Notes: a model not told the origin generated them from the sequence alone. A DNA stretch of 64,000 bases from Hydractinia symbiolongicarpus (GCF_029227915.1 NC_079879.1:16182001-16246000); one strand, 5' to 3'; counted from the first letter of the stretch, positions 50,729 through 63,332 are shown. Program-made: numbers and translations.

Positions 50729-51505
50729 TAACGGCAATATCTTACATTAAATCAATGAAGCAATTACAGTGCACTTACAACTTTGAGGCCAATTAACTTA
50801 GAAACGAGGTGGTGACGTCGATGTGTTTTTTTACCGCGTGGGTAACTAGGGACCACCTACGACCAGTTTGGGTAAGTTTCCCCAACCTGGGTCCACAAAT
50901 CCGTTTCGGAATGGACGGGTTGATGACGTCATCAAAAAACCTTCAAACCTTAATATCTCATAAACCGTTTATCAAAAGCACATGATTATATACATTTTCT
51001 TCATCAGCGTTTTAAGCTCTGCACAATAGATAAAACGTAAAAACATTGTTTTAATTTTTTTGTGAATGACGTCATCAAAATTCAAATGCTGCTTCTTTTT
51101 CATTTTTACCCTGTCTTAGTGTATTTCCGTATATATTTCCGTAATCGTTTTTCAAAAGTACGTGATCTTATACTTTTTCTTCATCAGCGTTTGAAGATCT
51201 ATGGAATGAAGACAACGGGTATACAAACTTCCTAAAAATAATTTTTGCTACTTTGAAGAGACTTTTCTGACGTCAGCACAAATTTCAAAGCCTTATATCT
51301 CATTAACCGTTCATCAAGAGCACATGATCATATACATTTTCTTGATCAGCGTGAAGCTCTATACCATAGAGGCAACGTGAAAACAAGGTTCTAAGTTTTT
51401 AATTTTTTGGTGGATGGGTTGCAGACGTCATCAAAACATATAAATCAACTTATTTTCCATTTTTCTTTTACCTAAGTGGATTTTTCCAAGGGCCTTATCG
51501 ACTAG

Positions 51506-51679
51506 GCTCTATAATAATAGCCGCCGTCTGTCTGTCTCTGCGCGGACCCCCCGCTGAGTTAGAAAATGATGATACGGAAACACGAATATCAAATGCGATA
51601 TATTTTTATCCACTTTGTTGCAACGGGTAAATATAAAGGACGGGCGAACCCATGGATTTTTTCACGGGCTAACGACTAG
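51506..51679 (+). mobile_element. Short Helitron-like element
   Basis: Starts after CTAG with (G)CTCTATAATAATAGCCGCC and ends CCATGGATTTTTTCACGGGC, TAACGA, CTAG (51676-51679). About 174 bp, non-coding. Confidence 0.65.
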
Positions 51680-53772
51680 TCTCTTTAATAATAGCCGTAT
51701 TCCGTCTGTCTGTGTGTCCGCGAAAGCCGCGTCCGTAACGATACCAAATGCGATATATTTTTACCGACTTTGTTTTGACCGCTCGCGCGTGGAATACCAT
51801 TCACAACGCCTGATTCTTTAAAAAAAAACCAAGATTTTCGCGACCAGAAAGAATCCAAGATCTTCGCGGAAAAAGGCCATTTTGATAATGGTCGTGTTTG
51901 TGGTCAGTGTGTGAGGTTTGTAGGCCTGTTTGACTTTTTTATCTTCTAAAAGCCTTATATATTTGGTAATATTTGTTTTCTGTTTGTTTTCAATGTTAGG
52001 ATAAATATATTGTCACGTTTTTTAGCCATGTACAGATCTTAAACGCACCAGTTTTAGGATGTTTGGCTAGGAGCGAAGATTGGCTAGCTATAGCTACTAG
52101 CTAGCTAGAGCCTCACTTATTGCTATTCTGTTTGGTATAAGAGCTTTTTATCCTAGCCAACATTTATTTTTATGTTGAGGCTGTGGCTATTTAGCTAGCT
52201 CCTTAAAAAGTGAAAGTATAAAAATGCAGTTTGGCTACAACAATATTCTTGAGCAATAATTCTTATGCTAAATGCAGTTAGCTAGGTAGCTAGCTACATC
52301 TTTTACACATTTTCCTGAAAACTTTTTCTGCAAATAAAATGGCTGAGCGATTGTTTTAGCAGGACGGGTAACGACAGGCTGTTCCCTGTGTTTTTATTTT
52401 AACCGAAGTTTATTTTGAGAAAAAGTATTACCCCTATATGCACATGTGCGATGACCTGTACTAAGGGGTTAGCCCACTGTGACAATTAATTTTAAACTTT
52501 CTTGGGAATAACGCCTGTACGAATGTGCAACACTGCTTACTTGGGATAACCACTCAACCCTGTGTTAGCAATGGACTGTTTCTTGTGTTTTTATTTAAAC
52601 AGAGTCTGTGATAAAGTTTTTTTCAAAAGGGTATTGTCCATATACGCCTGTTCAACTCTCTTTAACTGTAACTAAGCACTTAGCCCGGTGTCACGATTAA
52701 TTTTTTAACTTTTACAAAAACTTATACCGCAAAATAAAATAATATTGACGGATTGTTTTTGCTATGACGGAGTCACAACGGTTGTAAACTGTGTTTTTAT
52801 TTCAGCCTTTGTTGTGGAAAAGTTATTTTTTGAAAAATATGTTAGTCGCAACACTACAATGGTGTATGCGCTTCACTTGATTTACGACATACTGCATACC
52901 TGTACTAAAGCGCTCCACCTGACCAGGGGGTTGTTTAATTGCAAATCTTATTATTGGTTAAAATAAATTCTAAAAATTAGTTTATTTCTTTAATTAGTTG
53001 AATTACTTTAATTTATTGCCATAAGTAAGAAAAATAAATTTAGTGATAAAAATGAATGCATTATTTTAAAACGACATTTTGAATAATAATTACCCCCGTG
53101 ACCTCAACGCCGTTTTCGCTCAGAAGCTACAGAAAACAAATGGGACAGTTTACTGATAGTTTTGCTCACTTTGTTTTGACAGCTCGCACATAATACACCA
53201 ATCAAAACGCTTGATTGTTTGAAAAACCAATCCAGGACTTTTGCGGCCTGGGCATGCCGACGAAGAAACATGAGGACCGAAACATGATGGCCATTTTTTT
53301 TTTTTTTAAAGTAATGGTGGGTCAGTGCTGTTTGTAACTCTGTTTCACCTTTTTGTCTTCTATAAGCTTTTTATTTTCGTAATTGTTTTTTTGTATGTTC
53401 TAAAAAATGTTAAAATAAATATATTGTCACGTTTTTAGTCACGTACAGATCTTAAACGCACCAGTTTTAGGATTTTTGGCTAGGAACGAAGATTTTGGAG
53501 GCTAGCTAGCTAGAACCTTACTTATTACTATTCTGTATGTAATAACAGCTTTTTATCCTACCCACCATTTTTTTTGTGTTGTGACTGTAGCCATTTAGCT
53601 AGCTCCTATCTTTGGCAAAAAATTGAGAGTATAAAAATGCAGTTTGGCTACAACAATTCTTAAACAAAAAGTGTTATGCTAAATGCAGTTAGCTAGGTAG
53701 CTATATACATCTTTTATTGTTTTTCTCCTGAAAACTTTTTGTGCAAATAAAATGACTGACAGATTATTTTAG
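51680..53772 (+). repeat. Helitron-related repeat with an internal ~400-bp duplication
   Basis: Begins TCTCTTTAATAATAGCCGTA after CTAG. Segments at about 51960-52310 and 53370-53730 are direct copies (AATATATTGTCACGTTTTTA, CAGATCTTAAACGCACCAGT, then GCTAGCTAG tracts and TGCAGTTTGGCTACAACAAT). The 52640-52930 part matches sequence near 58150-58440. No gene: a 73-codon frame at 52745 is repeat sequence. Confidence 0.6.
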
Positions 53773-53857
53773 CTGAACCGGTAATGACAGGCTGTTGCCT
53801 GTGTTTTCATTAAAACCGAATGAAAACACAGGCAACAGCCTGTCATTACCGGTTCAG
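53773..53857. repeat. Perfect 39-bp-arm palindrome
   Basis: Arms 53773-53811 and 53819-53857 are exact reverse complements (starting CTGAACCGGTAATGACAGGC) around a 7-nt loop. It sits 4 bp from the left end of the ISL2EU-like transposon. Confidence 0.9.
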
Positions 53858-53966
53858 GGGTATTCTTGCGGTCGGCATGACGTCACACCCTTGTGATTTT
53901 TAAACTACCATTATGGGTTAGGGAAAACAAACAACGCGGAACAGAGCAGATTAGGGAAAGACAAGT

Positions 53967-55658
53967 ATGCCTCGAAGCTGTTGTGTGTATTCCTGTACAA
54001 ACAACTGTCAGAATCACCCTGAATTGAAATTCTATATTATTCCACATTATAAACTTAGAAGAAAATCATTGCTGAGGGCAATAAATAGGAGCGATATCAT
54101 AGATAAGAATAAGACTTGGTCACCCAAGTCCAGATATCATTATGTTTGTTCACAACATTTTATATCAGGTAGCTACATATTAACAAGATAACTGTTTTAC
54201 ATCTGTCTTAACCCTTTATAAAATTTCTTGTTTTTTATTTCAGTTTTCGTGGCAAAGTAAATAGTTCTAAGTATTTTTTTAGGGCAAAAAAGCAACTATG
54301 CAAACGACCCTGACTACATTCCATCGATTATGCCTCACAAGCAGAGACCACCGAGCTTATATACTCCTAAACGAAAGTTATCAGGATTTGATCGACATCA
54401 AAGGAGGCAAAGAAAATTGGCCTTGAAAGGTAATTTTTTATTATTGTAGAAAATAAAGTTTGAAACAACTGTTTTTTATGTTTATTCTTTTTTTCTTTCA
54501 GTGTCTACAGAAACAACGAAATAAAAATTAACAACACCTGAAAATGATACAAATTCTCCAGATGTTCAGGTGCCTACCCCAGCAAGCTCACCGCCCTTAT
54601 CATTGATGTCTCCAATTAACTTGACTGAAAGGGAAAGTATTTACAAGGAAATGGACAACTTAAGGATGGAGAGAAATAGTCTTCAGATCAAATTGAATGC
54701 CTCTCTTTCATCAAATCAAAATCCATTTAGCATGCAACATCTCATGCAACACACCGAAAAAAGTGTCATGTTGACTGGTTTAACTTATCCAGTTTTACTC
54801 GTTCTGATCAAATATGTGACCCGTATTTGCACAAGCGACAAACTTAAACCTACGAAATTGTCGTTAGAAGATCAAATTTTGTTGACATTAGTTAAGTTGA
54901 AACATAATATGAGTTTTGACCTTCTTTCTCATGTGTCTGGTATTAGCAAAACAACTGCTATAGAGTACTTTTGGAAATGGTTGGACGTTATGTATATCTG
55001 GCTGAAGTTTTTTGTTAAAATGGGTGAGAGAGATAACATATTTAAAATGATTCCTCCGGTTTTTAAAAAAAAATTTCCTCGATTGACATCAATAATTGAT
55101 TGTTTTGAAATTTTTATTGAGGCACCGACATCTCTACTTGCAAGAGCCCAATGTTACAGCACTTACAAAAAACATTGTACTATAAAAGTCATGATTTCAT
55201 GTACACCTCTGGGAACTATCAATTTTGTATCGCGTTGCTGGGGAGGAAGAGCATCAGACATCCAAATTGTCAGGGACTCACAATTTTTCTCCTCGAGGTA
55301 CCACCTTCCTGGGGATCAGATATTGGCAGACAGGGGTTTTACATTGGTAGACGACTTTGCTGCTGGCTCTGGATCTGAATTAATCATTCCTGCCTTTACA
55401 AGGGGTAAAAATCAGCTCTCTGCTCAAGAAGTTGAAAACACAAGGAAAATAACATCTGTTAGAATTCATATTGAACGTGTCATAGGATTGCTAAAAAACA
55501 GATACACTATTTTAAAAGGTATAATGCCTATACAAACAGTTAAGAAGATCTCAGATGAAAACTTAAACGACACACTAGCCAGTTGTGATAAAATGGTAAC
55601 TGTTTGTTCAGCACTAGTAAATATGAATAAAAGCATTGCACAAAAACCAGAGGTTTAA
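53967..55658 (+). pseudogene. THAP-domain DDE transposase (ISL2EU type), one premature stop
   Basis: Exons 53967-54168, 54283-54429 and 54502-55658, phases consistent. Exon 1 is a THAP zinc finger (C-x4-C pattern in CCVYSCTNNC, later W in KTWSPKSRYHYVCSQHF with the C-x2-H pair). Exon 2 is a basic linker. Exon 3 has an in-frame TAA at 54522-54524 and is otherwise open. A coiled-coil region is followed by a helix-turn-helix (SFDLLSHVSGISKTTAIEYF). A DDE_Tnp_4 catalytic core follows: IIDCFEIFIEAPTS (first D), GDQILADRGFTLVDDF (second D) and VRIHIERVIGLLKNRY (E). Such enzymes cut and paste the element. One substitution appears to be the only lesion. Initiation downstream of the stop would give a THAP-less product. 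Confidence 0.82.
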
Positions 55659-55720
55659 TGTTGAAAAATGTATATTATAAAATATATGCAAAAATAAAAA
55701 TATACATACATTTATTAAAG

Positions 55721-57792
55721 TCACTGAGTTGTCTTTTTCTTTTTGCAATCTTTGCAGTACCAAACCTTTGACCTTGGTATTTTTTTTAAGTTGATGCACT
55801 GAATGTGATACCAGCGGTCACAATGATCACATCCAACCATATCTCCATCCAACGGTGGATTACAAATACAGTAGTGCTTAATGATTTTTGATGTTGTAGC
55901 AACATCATTCTCATTATTATTTTCTAGTTTTCGAGTAAACAGTTCCGGCAGTATGCACTTCATCCAAAACTCAGAACATTTTTTTACCATCTCCGCAATA
56001 AACATTTGATCCACGTAAATTCTCAGAATTACAAATTCGATAGGTGTCCAAACCACAAAGTCACAATGGCTTACCCCACATACATACATTTTGTGTTGTA
56101 CTTGACTGTAGTACTGATAGTTGTTATCCAAACTGAGGGTTCCATAACTGGATTTCTTTATATAAAATTTATTGCTAACTATTTCCTTTTGTAATCCTGT
56201 TTCGCGAAGTGAATAGGGGCATTTAATTTCTACAACTCCTAGGCCACAGCATGAGCAATTTATGACAGCATCTGGGGAAACCCCAAAAAAGTGATCCGTA
56301 GCTTTCAAAACTAAACCAATGTCAGTCGAATTCGTTACAACTATGGGGTTAATGCACAGCGAAGAACAAAAGTAATCCTCATCACAAGATATGTTCGTAT
56401 AGTCAGCTAAAGCTTCCTTTTCCTTCTTTCTACCCCACATTAGTGGCGGAGTATTAATTACATTATAACCAGGATTGGTAATGCTAAGTATAAGGATTTC
56501 GATGGGCAATCCAAACTGGTGCATCTAACTTTGTGAATTATCGAACCAGTGATTCGACCTGTTCTTTGTTCGTGCCAAATTATGCTGGCAGATTGATTTC
56601 TCGTAACCTGCTCGACATATTCCATTTCTTCAACTGTTATATTCAATGACGAAAATACCTTTTTACAGTGCTCATTCAATGCAATGTTGTCCATTAAGGC
56701 AAGTTTTGGGTCAAATAGCTCTCAAATTGTCTTGGTAATTTAGAAGCATCGACAACATCACTATCCTGTTGAATGAAAGGCTCCTGAAAGTCACTGAATA
56801 AAGATTAACCTATAGCGTATTTATCAGCATCTTTTAATGCATTTAGGAAGTCTTTTTTTTCCAATTCAGTCGGATTTCGTGGCAATTCTTTTTGTCGATA
56901 TGGTGCCTTGAATTTGGGTGAATACATTTGAATGGAAGCAACTGGAGAAGGATTAACATCTTTTGTAAAATTCTGATTCCATTGGCATGGCACGTCAGTT
57001 GGGGTCTGGGTTGTTAGACCAAGACGCACAGCTGCTTCTATCTTATAAAGTGTTGCAGCTACATGTGAGCATGTTTCCCCAAGCCTAAAAGTTCAACGAA
57101 AAATAATTATTAAAAGACATCAGAATCTCCATTGACAAAACTTGTAGTATAAGTTTGACTCACCCTGCCATGCATGAACAATGGGCTGCTAACACAGATC
57201 CTGATTGATTCAGAGCAACCCAAGGTTGATGGGGTTTGTCATTCGTTCTATACGATGGCTTAACTTCACATTTAGCTAAGAAGTATCCAGGCTTCAACCA
57301 CATATGAAACAATGTCTGTACCCATCCAGAGACAAAAAATTTATGAGCTTCCAAAGATTTGTAGTTCTCCATCGCCTCTGGACTGAAAACACCTAAAATT
57401 GACCAAAAAAATAACAAAAAGTTAGTTTAAGCTTTATAAAGTAAAAAATATATTGTCAGCAGGTAATAGCTCTTCTCTAGCTATAGTAAAAAATACATAC
57501 GTGGAGATTTTATTAGGTAGTGATAAAGATCATGGTATTGGAGAGGTGGCCACTCTTTAATATTGTCTCTCCACTGATCAGCAGGTAATTTGTATGGGCA
57601 CTGATTAAGTCCTAAATATGACAGATAAAGACCACAAGTTTACAGTTGTGCTAAGCTAACAGCCATAATATCTTTGTTGTAATTCTTTAAAATCAACAAA
57701 AAAATTCGTAGAAACACACCGATTATATATAAATTCTTCTTATATCGTTTAGCAGCTTCTTTATCTAGCGATTCTGCATATTCATAAGACAT
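55721..57792 (-). pseudogene. SWIM-YqaJ-PHD protein of the ISL2EU-like transposon, broken
   Basis: Exons at 57792-57720, 57611-57501, 57392-57164 and from 57084 downward. A SWIM zinc finger spans the exon 3-4 junction (CSCMAG, then LGETCSHVAATLY). After an acidic spacer with TAA stops near 56810 and 56694 and a frame change comes WHEQRTGRITGSIIHK. A further shift near 56515 leads into the YqaJ-type exonuclease core: PPLMWGRKKEKEALADY, SPDAVINCSCCGLGVVEIKC and YYSQVQHKMYVCGVSHCDF. It ends with a PHD finger (HYCICNPPLDGDMVGCDHCD, then RWYHIQC and WYCKDCKKKK). YqaJ/lambda-exonuclease-like proteins process DNA ends in phages. In ISL2EU elements the second protein is presumed to assist transposition, and the PHD finger may target chromatin. 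Several lesions rule out function. Confidence 0.78.
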
Positions 57793-57922
57793 TCTTTACA
57801 AAACAACCTTCCTCGCCAGCTTTTAGAAGTAAAAGAGCGACTTTGTTTTCCCTCATCCATAATAGTAGCATTTTCCCTATTGAAATTACGTAATGGTCAC
57901 GTGATATTCCGACCGCAAGAAT

Positions 57923-58719
57923 TACGCCAATACGCCTATACGCCTGTTCAACTCAGTTTAACTATACTAAGCGGTTAGCCCAGTGTTAACAACAGACTGT
58001 TGTTTTTGGTAAAGGCTGTTACGCCTATGCACCATGTACAACGTGGTTTACCTGAGTAAGGGGTCAACCCAATGTGACAATTCATTTTTAAACTTTCTCG
58101 GTAATTACGTCTGTACGGATGTGCGTGAGAAAGTTTTTTCCAAAGGCGTATTATTCCTATACGCCTGTGCAACATGGTTTAACTGTAGTAAGCGCTTAGC
58201 CCAGTGTCACGATAAATTTTTAACTTTCACAAAAACTTATTCTGCAAAATAAAATAATATTGACTGATTGTTTTGCTATCATGGGGTACCGACTGTTGTT
58301 TGTAAACTGTGTTTTTATTTCAGCTATCGTTGCGGAAATATTTTTGGAAAAATATGTTACAGTGGCAAGACGTGTATGCGCTTCACTTAATTTACGACAT
58401 ACTGTATACCTGTACTAAAGCGCTCCACCTGATCGTGTGGCACAGTTTACGGCTCTTATTAGGCGTTCCACAGAGTGTTCAACGTCAGGTCACACCTTGA
58501 CTTATGGCTTACCCCGGCGTTTCGACACTGGGGTAAGCCAAACGCGAGACGCGCTTAAGTGTTATAAAAAGGATGGGCGCGTCCGTGGATTTTTCTCCGG
58601 GCCATCGATTATCTACATTATAATGCCCGTATACATCTGTCCGTCCGTCTGTGTGTCACGCAAAATGGTAGCTTAGCTGTGACGGGCGAACCCGTGGATT
58701 TTTCCATGGGCTAACGACT
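57923..58719 (+). repeat. Helitron-related repeat ending in a short Helitron-like element
   Basis: Related to 52.6-52.9 kb (TACGCCTGTTCAACTC, AAGCGCTTAGCCCAGTGTCA, TACTAAAGCGCTCCACCTGA). A short element begins near 58612 (ATCTACATTATAATGCCCGT) and ends with the CCGTGGATTTTTCCATGG hairpin and CTAG at 58716-58719. No genes. Confidence 0.55.
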
Positions 58720-59763
58720 AGTCTCTATAATAATAGCTAATTTTGCCAATCTGATTTTTACTTGGTTGTGAACTGGGGTTAGCTACCTCTAGCTAAAATG
58801 TAAAAGTAACCAAATACAGTTGGCTGCAACAGAATTTTTAAGTAATCTTTTTCATACTAAATGCAATTAAGTAGTTAGCTACCACTTTACTGTAATATAA
58901 AATTTAGCAAAAGTCAAGTTTATTAATGAGACACAGAGTACCTGTGCTATGTATCCCGTGTTGTTAAACGACGGTCTGTTTCCTGTGTTTTTATCTAAAC
59001 TGAAGTATTTTGGAAAAGGCAATTAAGCTTATAGGCATGTGCAACGCATTCTACCTGTACTAAGCCGTAACGTCATAAATTTAACAAATAAAACATAAAA
59101 TTTGGGCTACATCAAAGGAAAATGAACACATCCACTTCACCTGTCACAGACAGAAACACTTAGCGTATTATTATATAGACTAGCCGGGGACCCGACGTCG
59201 AAACGCCAGGTTAAGCTTAATAAGAGTCGTAAATTGTTCCACACGGTCAGGTGGGTGCTTTAGTACCGGTATGCAGTATGCCGTAAATCAAGTAAAGCGC
59301 ATGCACCATTATAGTGTTGCAACATATTTTTCAAAAAGTAACTTTCCCACAACAAAAGCTGAAATAACAAACAGTTGTTACTCCGTCATACCAAAAATAA
59401 TTAGTCAATATTATTTTAATTTGCGGAATAAGTTTCAGTAAACGTTAAAAAATTAATTGTGACATCGGGCTAAGCGTTTAGTACAATTAAGCAGAGTTGA
59501 AGAGGCGTGTCGGGACAATACCCTTTTAAAAAAAACTTTCTCGCAGACTGTTTAAATAAAAACACAAGAAACATTCCATTACCAACACGGGGTTGAGCGG
59601 TTAGTCCAGGTAAACAGTGTGGCACACCCGTACAGACGTGATTCCCGAGAAAGTTTAAAAAGTAATTATCACAGTGGGCTGACCCCGTTAGTACAGAAAA
59701 ACCACATCGCACATGCTCTAGGCGTAACAGCCTTTTCCAAAAAAAAAACAGTCCATTGTTAAC
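58720..59763 (-). repeat. Inverted Helitron-related repeats
   Basis: At 59179, read on the minus strand, TCTATATAATAATACGCTAA is a Helitron-type 5' end that runs to about 59090. From 59195 to 59760 the sequence is the reverse complement of the 57.9-58.5 kb repeat (GCGCATGCACCATTATAGTG, TCAGGTGGGTGCTTTAGTAC). Non-coding. Confidence 0.5.
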
Positions 59764-59940
59764 ACAATTAATGAAGCCATTACAGTGCACTTAAAAGTTT
59801 GAGGCCAAATAACTTGGAAACAAGTTGTGACGTCAATGTTTTTTTACCGCGTGGGTAACTAGGGACCACCTAGGACAAATTTGGGTAATTTTCGCCAACC
59901 TACGTCCCCAAATCCGTTTCGGAATAGACGGGTAGAGAAT
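59764..59940 (+). repeat. Helitron-like interior fragment
   Basis: ATTAATGAAGCCATTACAGT through GGGTAACTAGGGACCACC and AATCCGTTTCGGAAT matches the interior of the Helitron-like units; both ends are missing. Confidence 0.65.
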
Positions 59941-60662
59941 ATAAAATCTTCTAGCACAGTCGCGTGCGCGCAATGCAGTGACGTCACAATAAATCCAGTA
60001 CCATCCAGCACCATACCATATTGAACCATGGAATTCAAGGAGTTCCTAATATTCAGTGGAATGTAATGACGTCATCAAAAATAATACAAATAGGAGTCCA
60101 AAATTTCTAGCACAATTCCTAAAAGTCTACGCATATCAAGGGTAAGTCCCTATCATACAAAAATGAGTCAAAGGGGGAATGCCCTAGTGATACTACTAAT
60201 AATCAAAAAATCAACGCATGCGCAGTAATGACGGGAATTCTAAAACTTAATCTGTAATCTTCGGACTTTGTTGAAATACTATAATAAATGAGTTGTTTCA
60301 AAACGCAAGACATGAGAGATAGGAAAATGTTCCTTCTGGAGCAGTCGCGTGCGCGTACAACAATGACGTCACGGCAACCCATATGAACCCCCCGCAAAGT
60401 CACAGCACACATCATTTCAACACCCATTCCATATTAATCTACATAAGACCTAATATTCATATGACATCAAAAGTAGAATAAGAGGTCCAATATTTTCTAT
60501 CGCAATTCCCTAATACACATACGCACATACAGGTAATTTCCCTTACTCATTTGTGTATGATAGAAAATTCCCCCAAGGGAAATAATCACGCTAGGTCGAG
60601 CAAAATGAAATGCTCCGACAAACAAAAATTTTTATAAATAAAGAGAATGAATTTTACATACT
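59941..60662. repeat. Non-coding repeat pair
   Basis: Two related blocks (about 59940-60180 and 60320-60580) share GCAGTCGCGTGCGCG, TGACGTCAC and a CCTAATA...CATACGCA stretch. The second also holds inverted GGGAATTTTC-type segments. No gene. Confidence 0.5.
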
Positions 60663-62935
60663 GTAAAAAAGTTACGAGATATTGCAAAAAGTCGTGGTTT
60701 AACAGGGTATTATAAGCTACGTAAATCTGAATTGGTTGCTTTGTTGGAGAAGGGGAATGTGCCACAATACACCCCGGGACCACCTAAACAACCGGCTAAG
60801 CCCATATTACCGGGGCATATGGATATCTTCGAGAAACAGGAGATGGCCAAGACCCGTCCAACTATCGGGGGTAAAATCGGGGAATGGTACAACTGGGTAT
60901 TGCCCCCATCTCAGATGGACGTCTTTGAGAAACAGGAACTGTCGAAAAATCGTTCCGTTGTAAGGGATAAGATGCGACAATGGTGCAACTGGATAGTTAT
61001 GCCGTGCCAAATCCCATAAAAGAAGGGGTCAAGAGTACTTATGCAGCATTCAAACAAAGAGTGATGGAGCTCTATAACAGGGTAGCAAACACAAGACCTA
61101 CGCTCCATGATGAAGTCGAACAGGAGGCTAACAGGGGCTATCTACATCAACGGTCGGGGAAAGATTTTACACCACAGCAGCATAAGCATGCTCTTCACAG
61201 GACTTTTAGGAGTTTCCGAATTACCGGTGTAGGAAATGCCGATGTTGATGGGTATATCGGGATGGTGCGGCCAAACGTGAACCTTAGTTGAGGGGCAGGT
61301 AGAAGATATGGGATCAGCGAAGGTACAGCTGTCGCTATGGATAATGTGGAAAAAACCAACAAATATAGAGGGGGCTAATGGTGAGGAGTACATCGAGGTG
61401 AAAAAGGTCTTCCATAGCAATATGACCTCAGTATTTCAGGGTAACGACGTAGATGACATCCTATCCAGCATGTTTGCCCAGGTTAAAACACATGTGGAAA
61501 ATCCGGTGTTACCCCAAAGCGGCTTCACAATATCCCAAATCCTATACCTTGAAGTAGACTTCCACAAGCTACGCCTGACAAGGGGCTCATCGTACATCAA
61601 AGGCAAAGGCAATCAATGGCAATTATTAATCCAAAAAATGAAGATGAGGAGTGCTTCAAATAAGCTGTTATAGCATCCCTGCATCATGAGGAAATTGAAA
61701 AAGACACAAAGAATAGGCAAGCTGAAACCCTACGCGAATCATTATAATTGGGAGGGTATAGAGTTTCCAACAAGTATCAAATCCATCTACAAATTCGAGG
61801 CGAATAATTCCCAACATTGCGGTGAACGTCCTGTACATAACGGAAAAAAAGATCAACATCCTACGTCGATCGGTGCACAACGGACCTACCAAGGTGGTGA
61901 CCCTATTGCTTATCACAGAAGACAAAAAGACTCACTATACGGCCGTCAAAAGTCTGTCGAAGCTCCTGGGCAAAGAGATCTCAAATAATAAGAATGTACT
62001 TCTGCACTTCTGCGTAAACTGCCTACAGGACTTTCCCACAGCCGAATCGAGACACAAGCATTACAGATAATGCACCGATCACGAGGCAGTTAAAATTACA
62101 ATGCCAACAGAGGCCGAAAAATGGCTATACTACAGAGATGGCCAGCAACAATTCAAGGTTCCATTTGCCATCTATGCCGACTTTAAAAGCCTACTAATCC
62201 CGTTAGAGGAGGATGGCAGGGAGACCAAGACCAAGAAGTTAAGCAAGCATGTACCATCTGGATGGTGTACCTATAGCACATTTGCCTATGGGAATGTACC
62301 AGACCCCCTAACTGTATACAGGGGCGAGAAATGCGTTACCCGTTTCGTTAACCATTTGGAGGATAAGTTGAAACGTCTCTATAATACCTACCCACAGCAG
62401 GACATGCTGCCCCTAACAGAGGCCCTGGAAAGGGAGCACGACGAGGCATGCCATATCTGCCTAAAACCCCCCCATGACAGCAAGAATAACCGTAAGGTCA
62501 GGGATCATTGTCACTATACCGGGCTATATAGAGGCGCAGCGCATAACAGCCGTAACCTCAAGTATAAGATACCAAACCATATCCCTGTCTTCTTCCACAA
62601 CTTATCGGGGTATGACGCCCACCTGTTTATCCGGGAACTGGGTGAAAAATATGATAGTCAGGATATTAGATGCATCGCCGAGAACACGGAGAAATATATA
62701 AGCTTCGGTTTTAAAATTAAGGTACCCCTTGGTGGTATGGGATATGGTGATGGCGAGACATACAAGACAATAGAGATACGCTTCATAGATACCTGTCGAT
62801 TTATGGCATCTTCGTTGGAGAAATTGGCAAGCAACCTCATTGGCACAAACGTCGCAGGTATGAAATGTAGGCAGTGTGCGGGTACTAACTGTCTTGAATT
62901 CCAGAGCATAGACGCTGAATACATGGAAAGACGTC
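60663..62935 (+). pseudogene. Remnant of a second Polinton PolB (N-terminal half)
   Basis: Collinear with the N-terminal half of the PolB at 38126 but diverged and from a different subfamily. A SAP domain starts at 60663 (RDIAKSRGLTGYYKLRKSEL), followed by two copies of a MD(I/V)FEKQE motif. A linker, the VQLSLWIMWKK segment and SGFTISQILYLEVDFHKLRL follow. Then, open from 62101 to about 62935, come VPSGWCTYSTFAYGNVPDPL, the zinc/HNH-like CHICLKPP ... DHCHYTGLYRGAAH and the exonuclease FHNLSGYDAHLFIRELG. Frame changes occur near 61000, 61290, 61630 and 62070, with stops such as TAA near 61660. The polymerase motifs A-C are absent: homology ends near 62935 in unrelated DNA. Clearly dead and truncated at both ends. 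Confidence 0.88.
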
Positions 62936-63332
62936 CGCCATCTTTGAAGTCATTGCAAGTATTCTTCTTTTTTTCCGCGACCCTATTTTCCGCTTCTTAT
63001 CATGTTGTGCGTGTCTTAACTCGTATTTTGCAGACCACAGACCAGTCGTTTTTGCATCGCTACCGCTGAAGTCGAAGAATGCGCACTGCCCGCTGAGAAT
63101 CGAAGCACTCTTAGCTGTGTTTTCACATTTCTACGAAGTTCTTTTAAAAAATAGTAGCAGAATATAAATGAAGTATCGCTGGAATATTTATCTTGCTTTC
63201 ATGCAATCTGCTATCTTGGTAAAGACTTGCTGACCTACTGTTGTTGTACAAAGTGTGCCTAGTGTGTTGTTGTTCTGCAAAGTCTGCCTTCACTCACTGA
63301 AATTTAAAACTTCTAGATCGAGAAGACTTTCA
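62936..63332. other. Non-coding DNA
   Basis: Unrelated sequence after the PolB break; no gene or repeat end recognised. Confidence 0.4.

Larger units (their letters stand above)
43218..51505 (+). mobile_element. Helitron-like unit split by a DNA transposon
   Basis: The 5' part (43218-43368) starts TCTCTATAATAATACAGAGA. The 3' part (50729-51505) resumes with CGGCAATATC and carries the common interior, a degenerate hairpin and CTAG at 51502-51505. Removing the 7.36-kb insertion and one TA restores continuity with the other units of the family. Non-coding apart from the insertion. Confidence 0.7.
53862..57922. mobile_element. ISL2EU-like DNA transposon
   Basis: Short inverted ends ATTCTTGCGGTCGG at both sides. 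Two convergent genes: a THAP-DDE_4 type transposase (plus) and a SWIM/YqaJ/PHD protein (minus). This two-gene set is characteristic of the ISL2EU (IS4EU) superfamily. The duplication could not be resolved: the flanks are T/TA-like. Both genes carry inactivating changes, so the copy is defunct. Confidence 0.75.
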
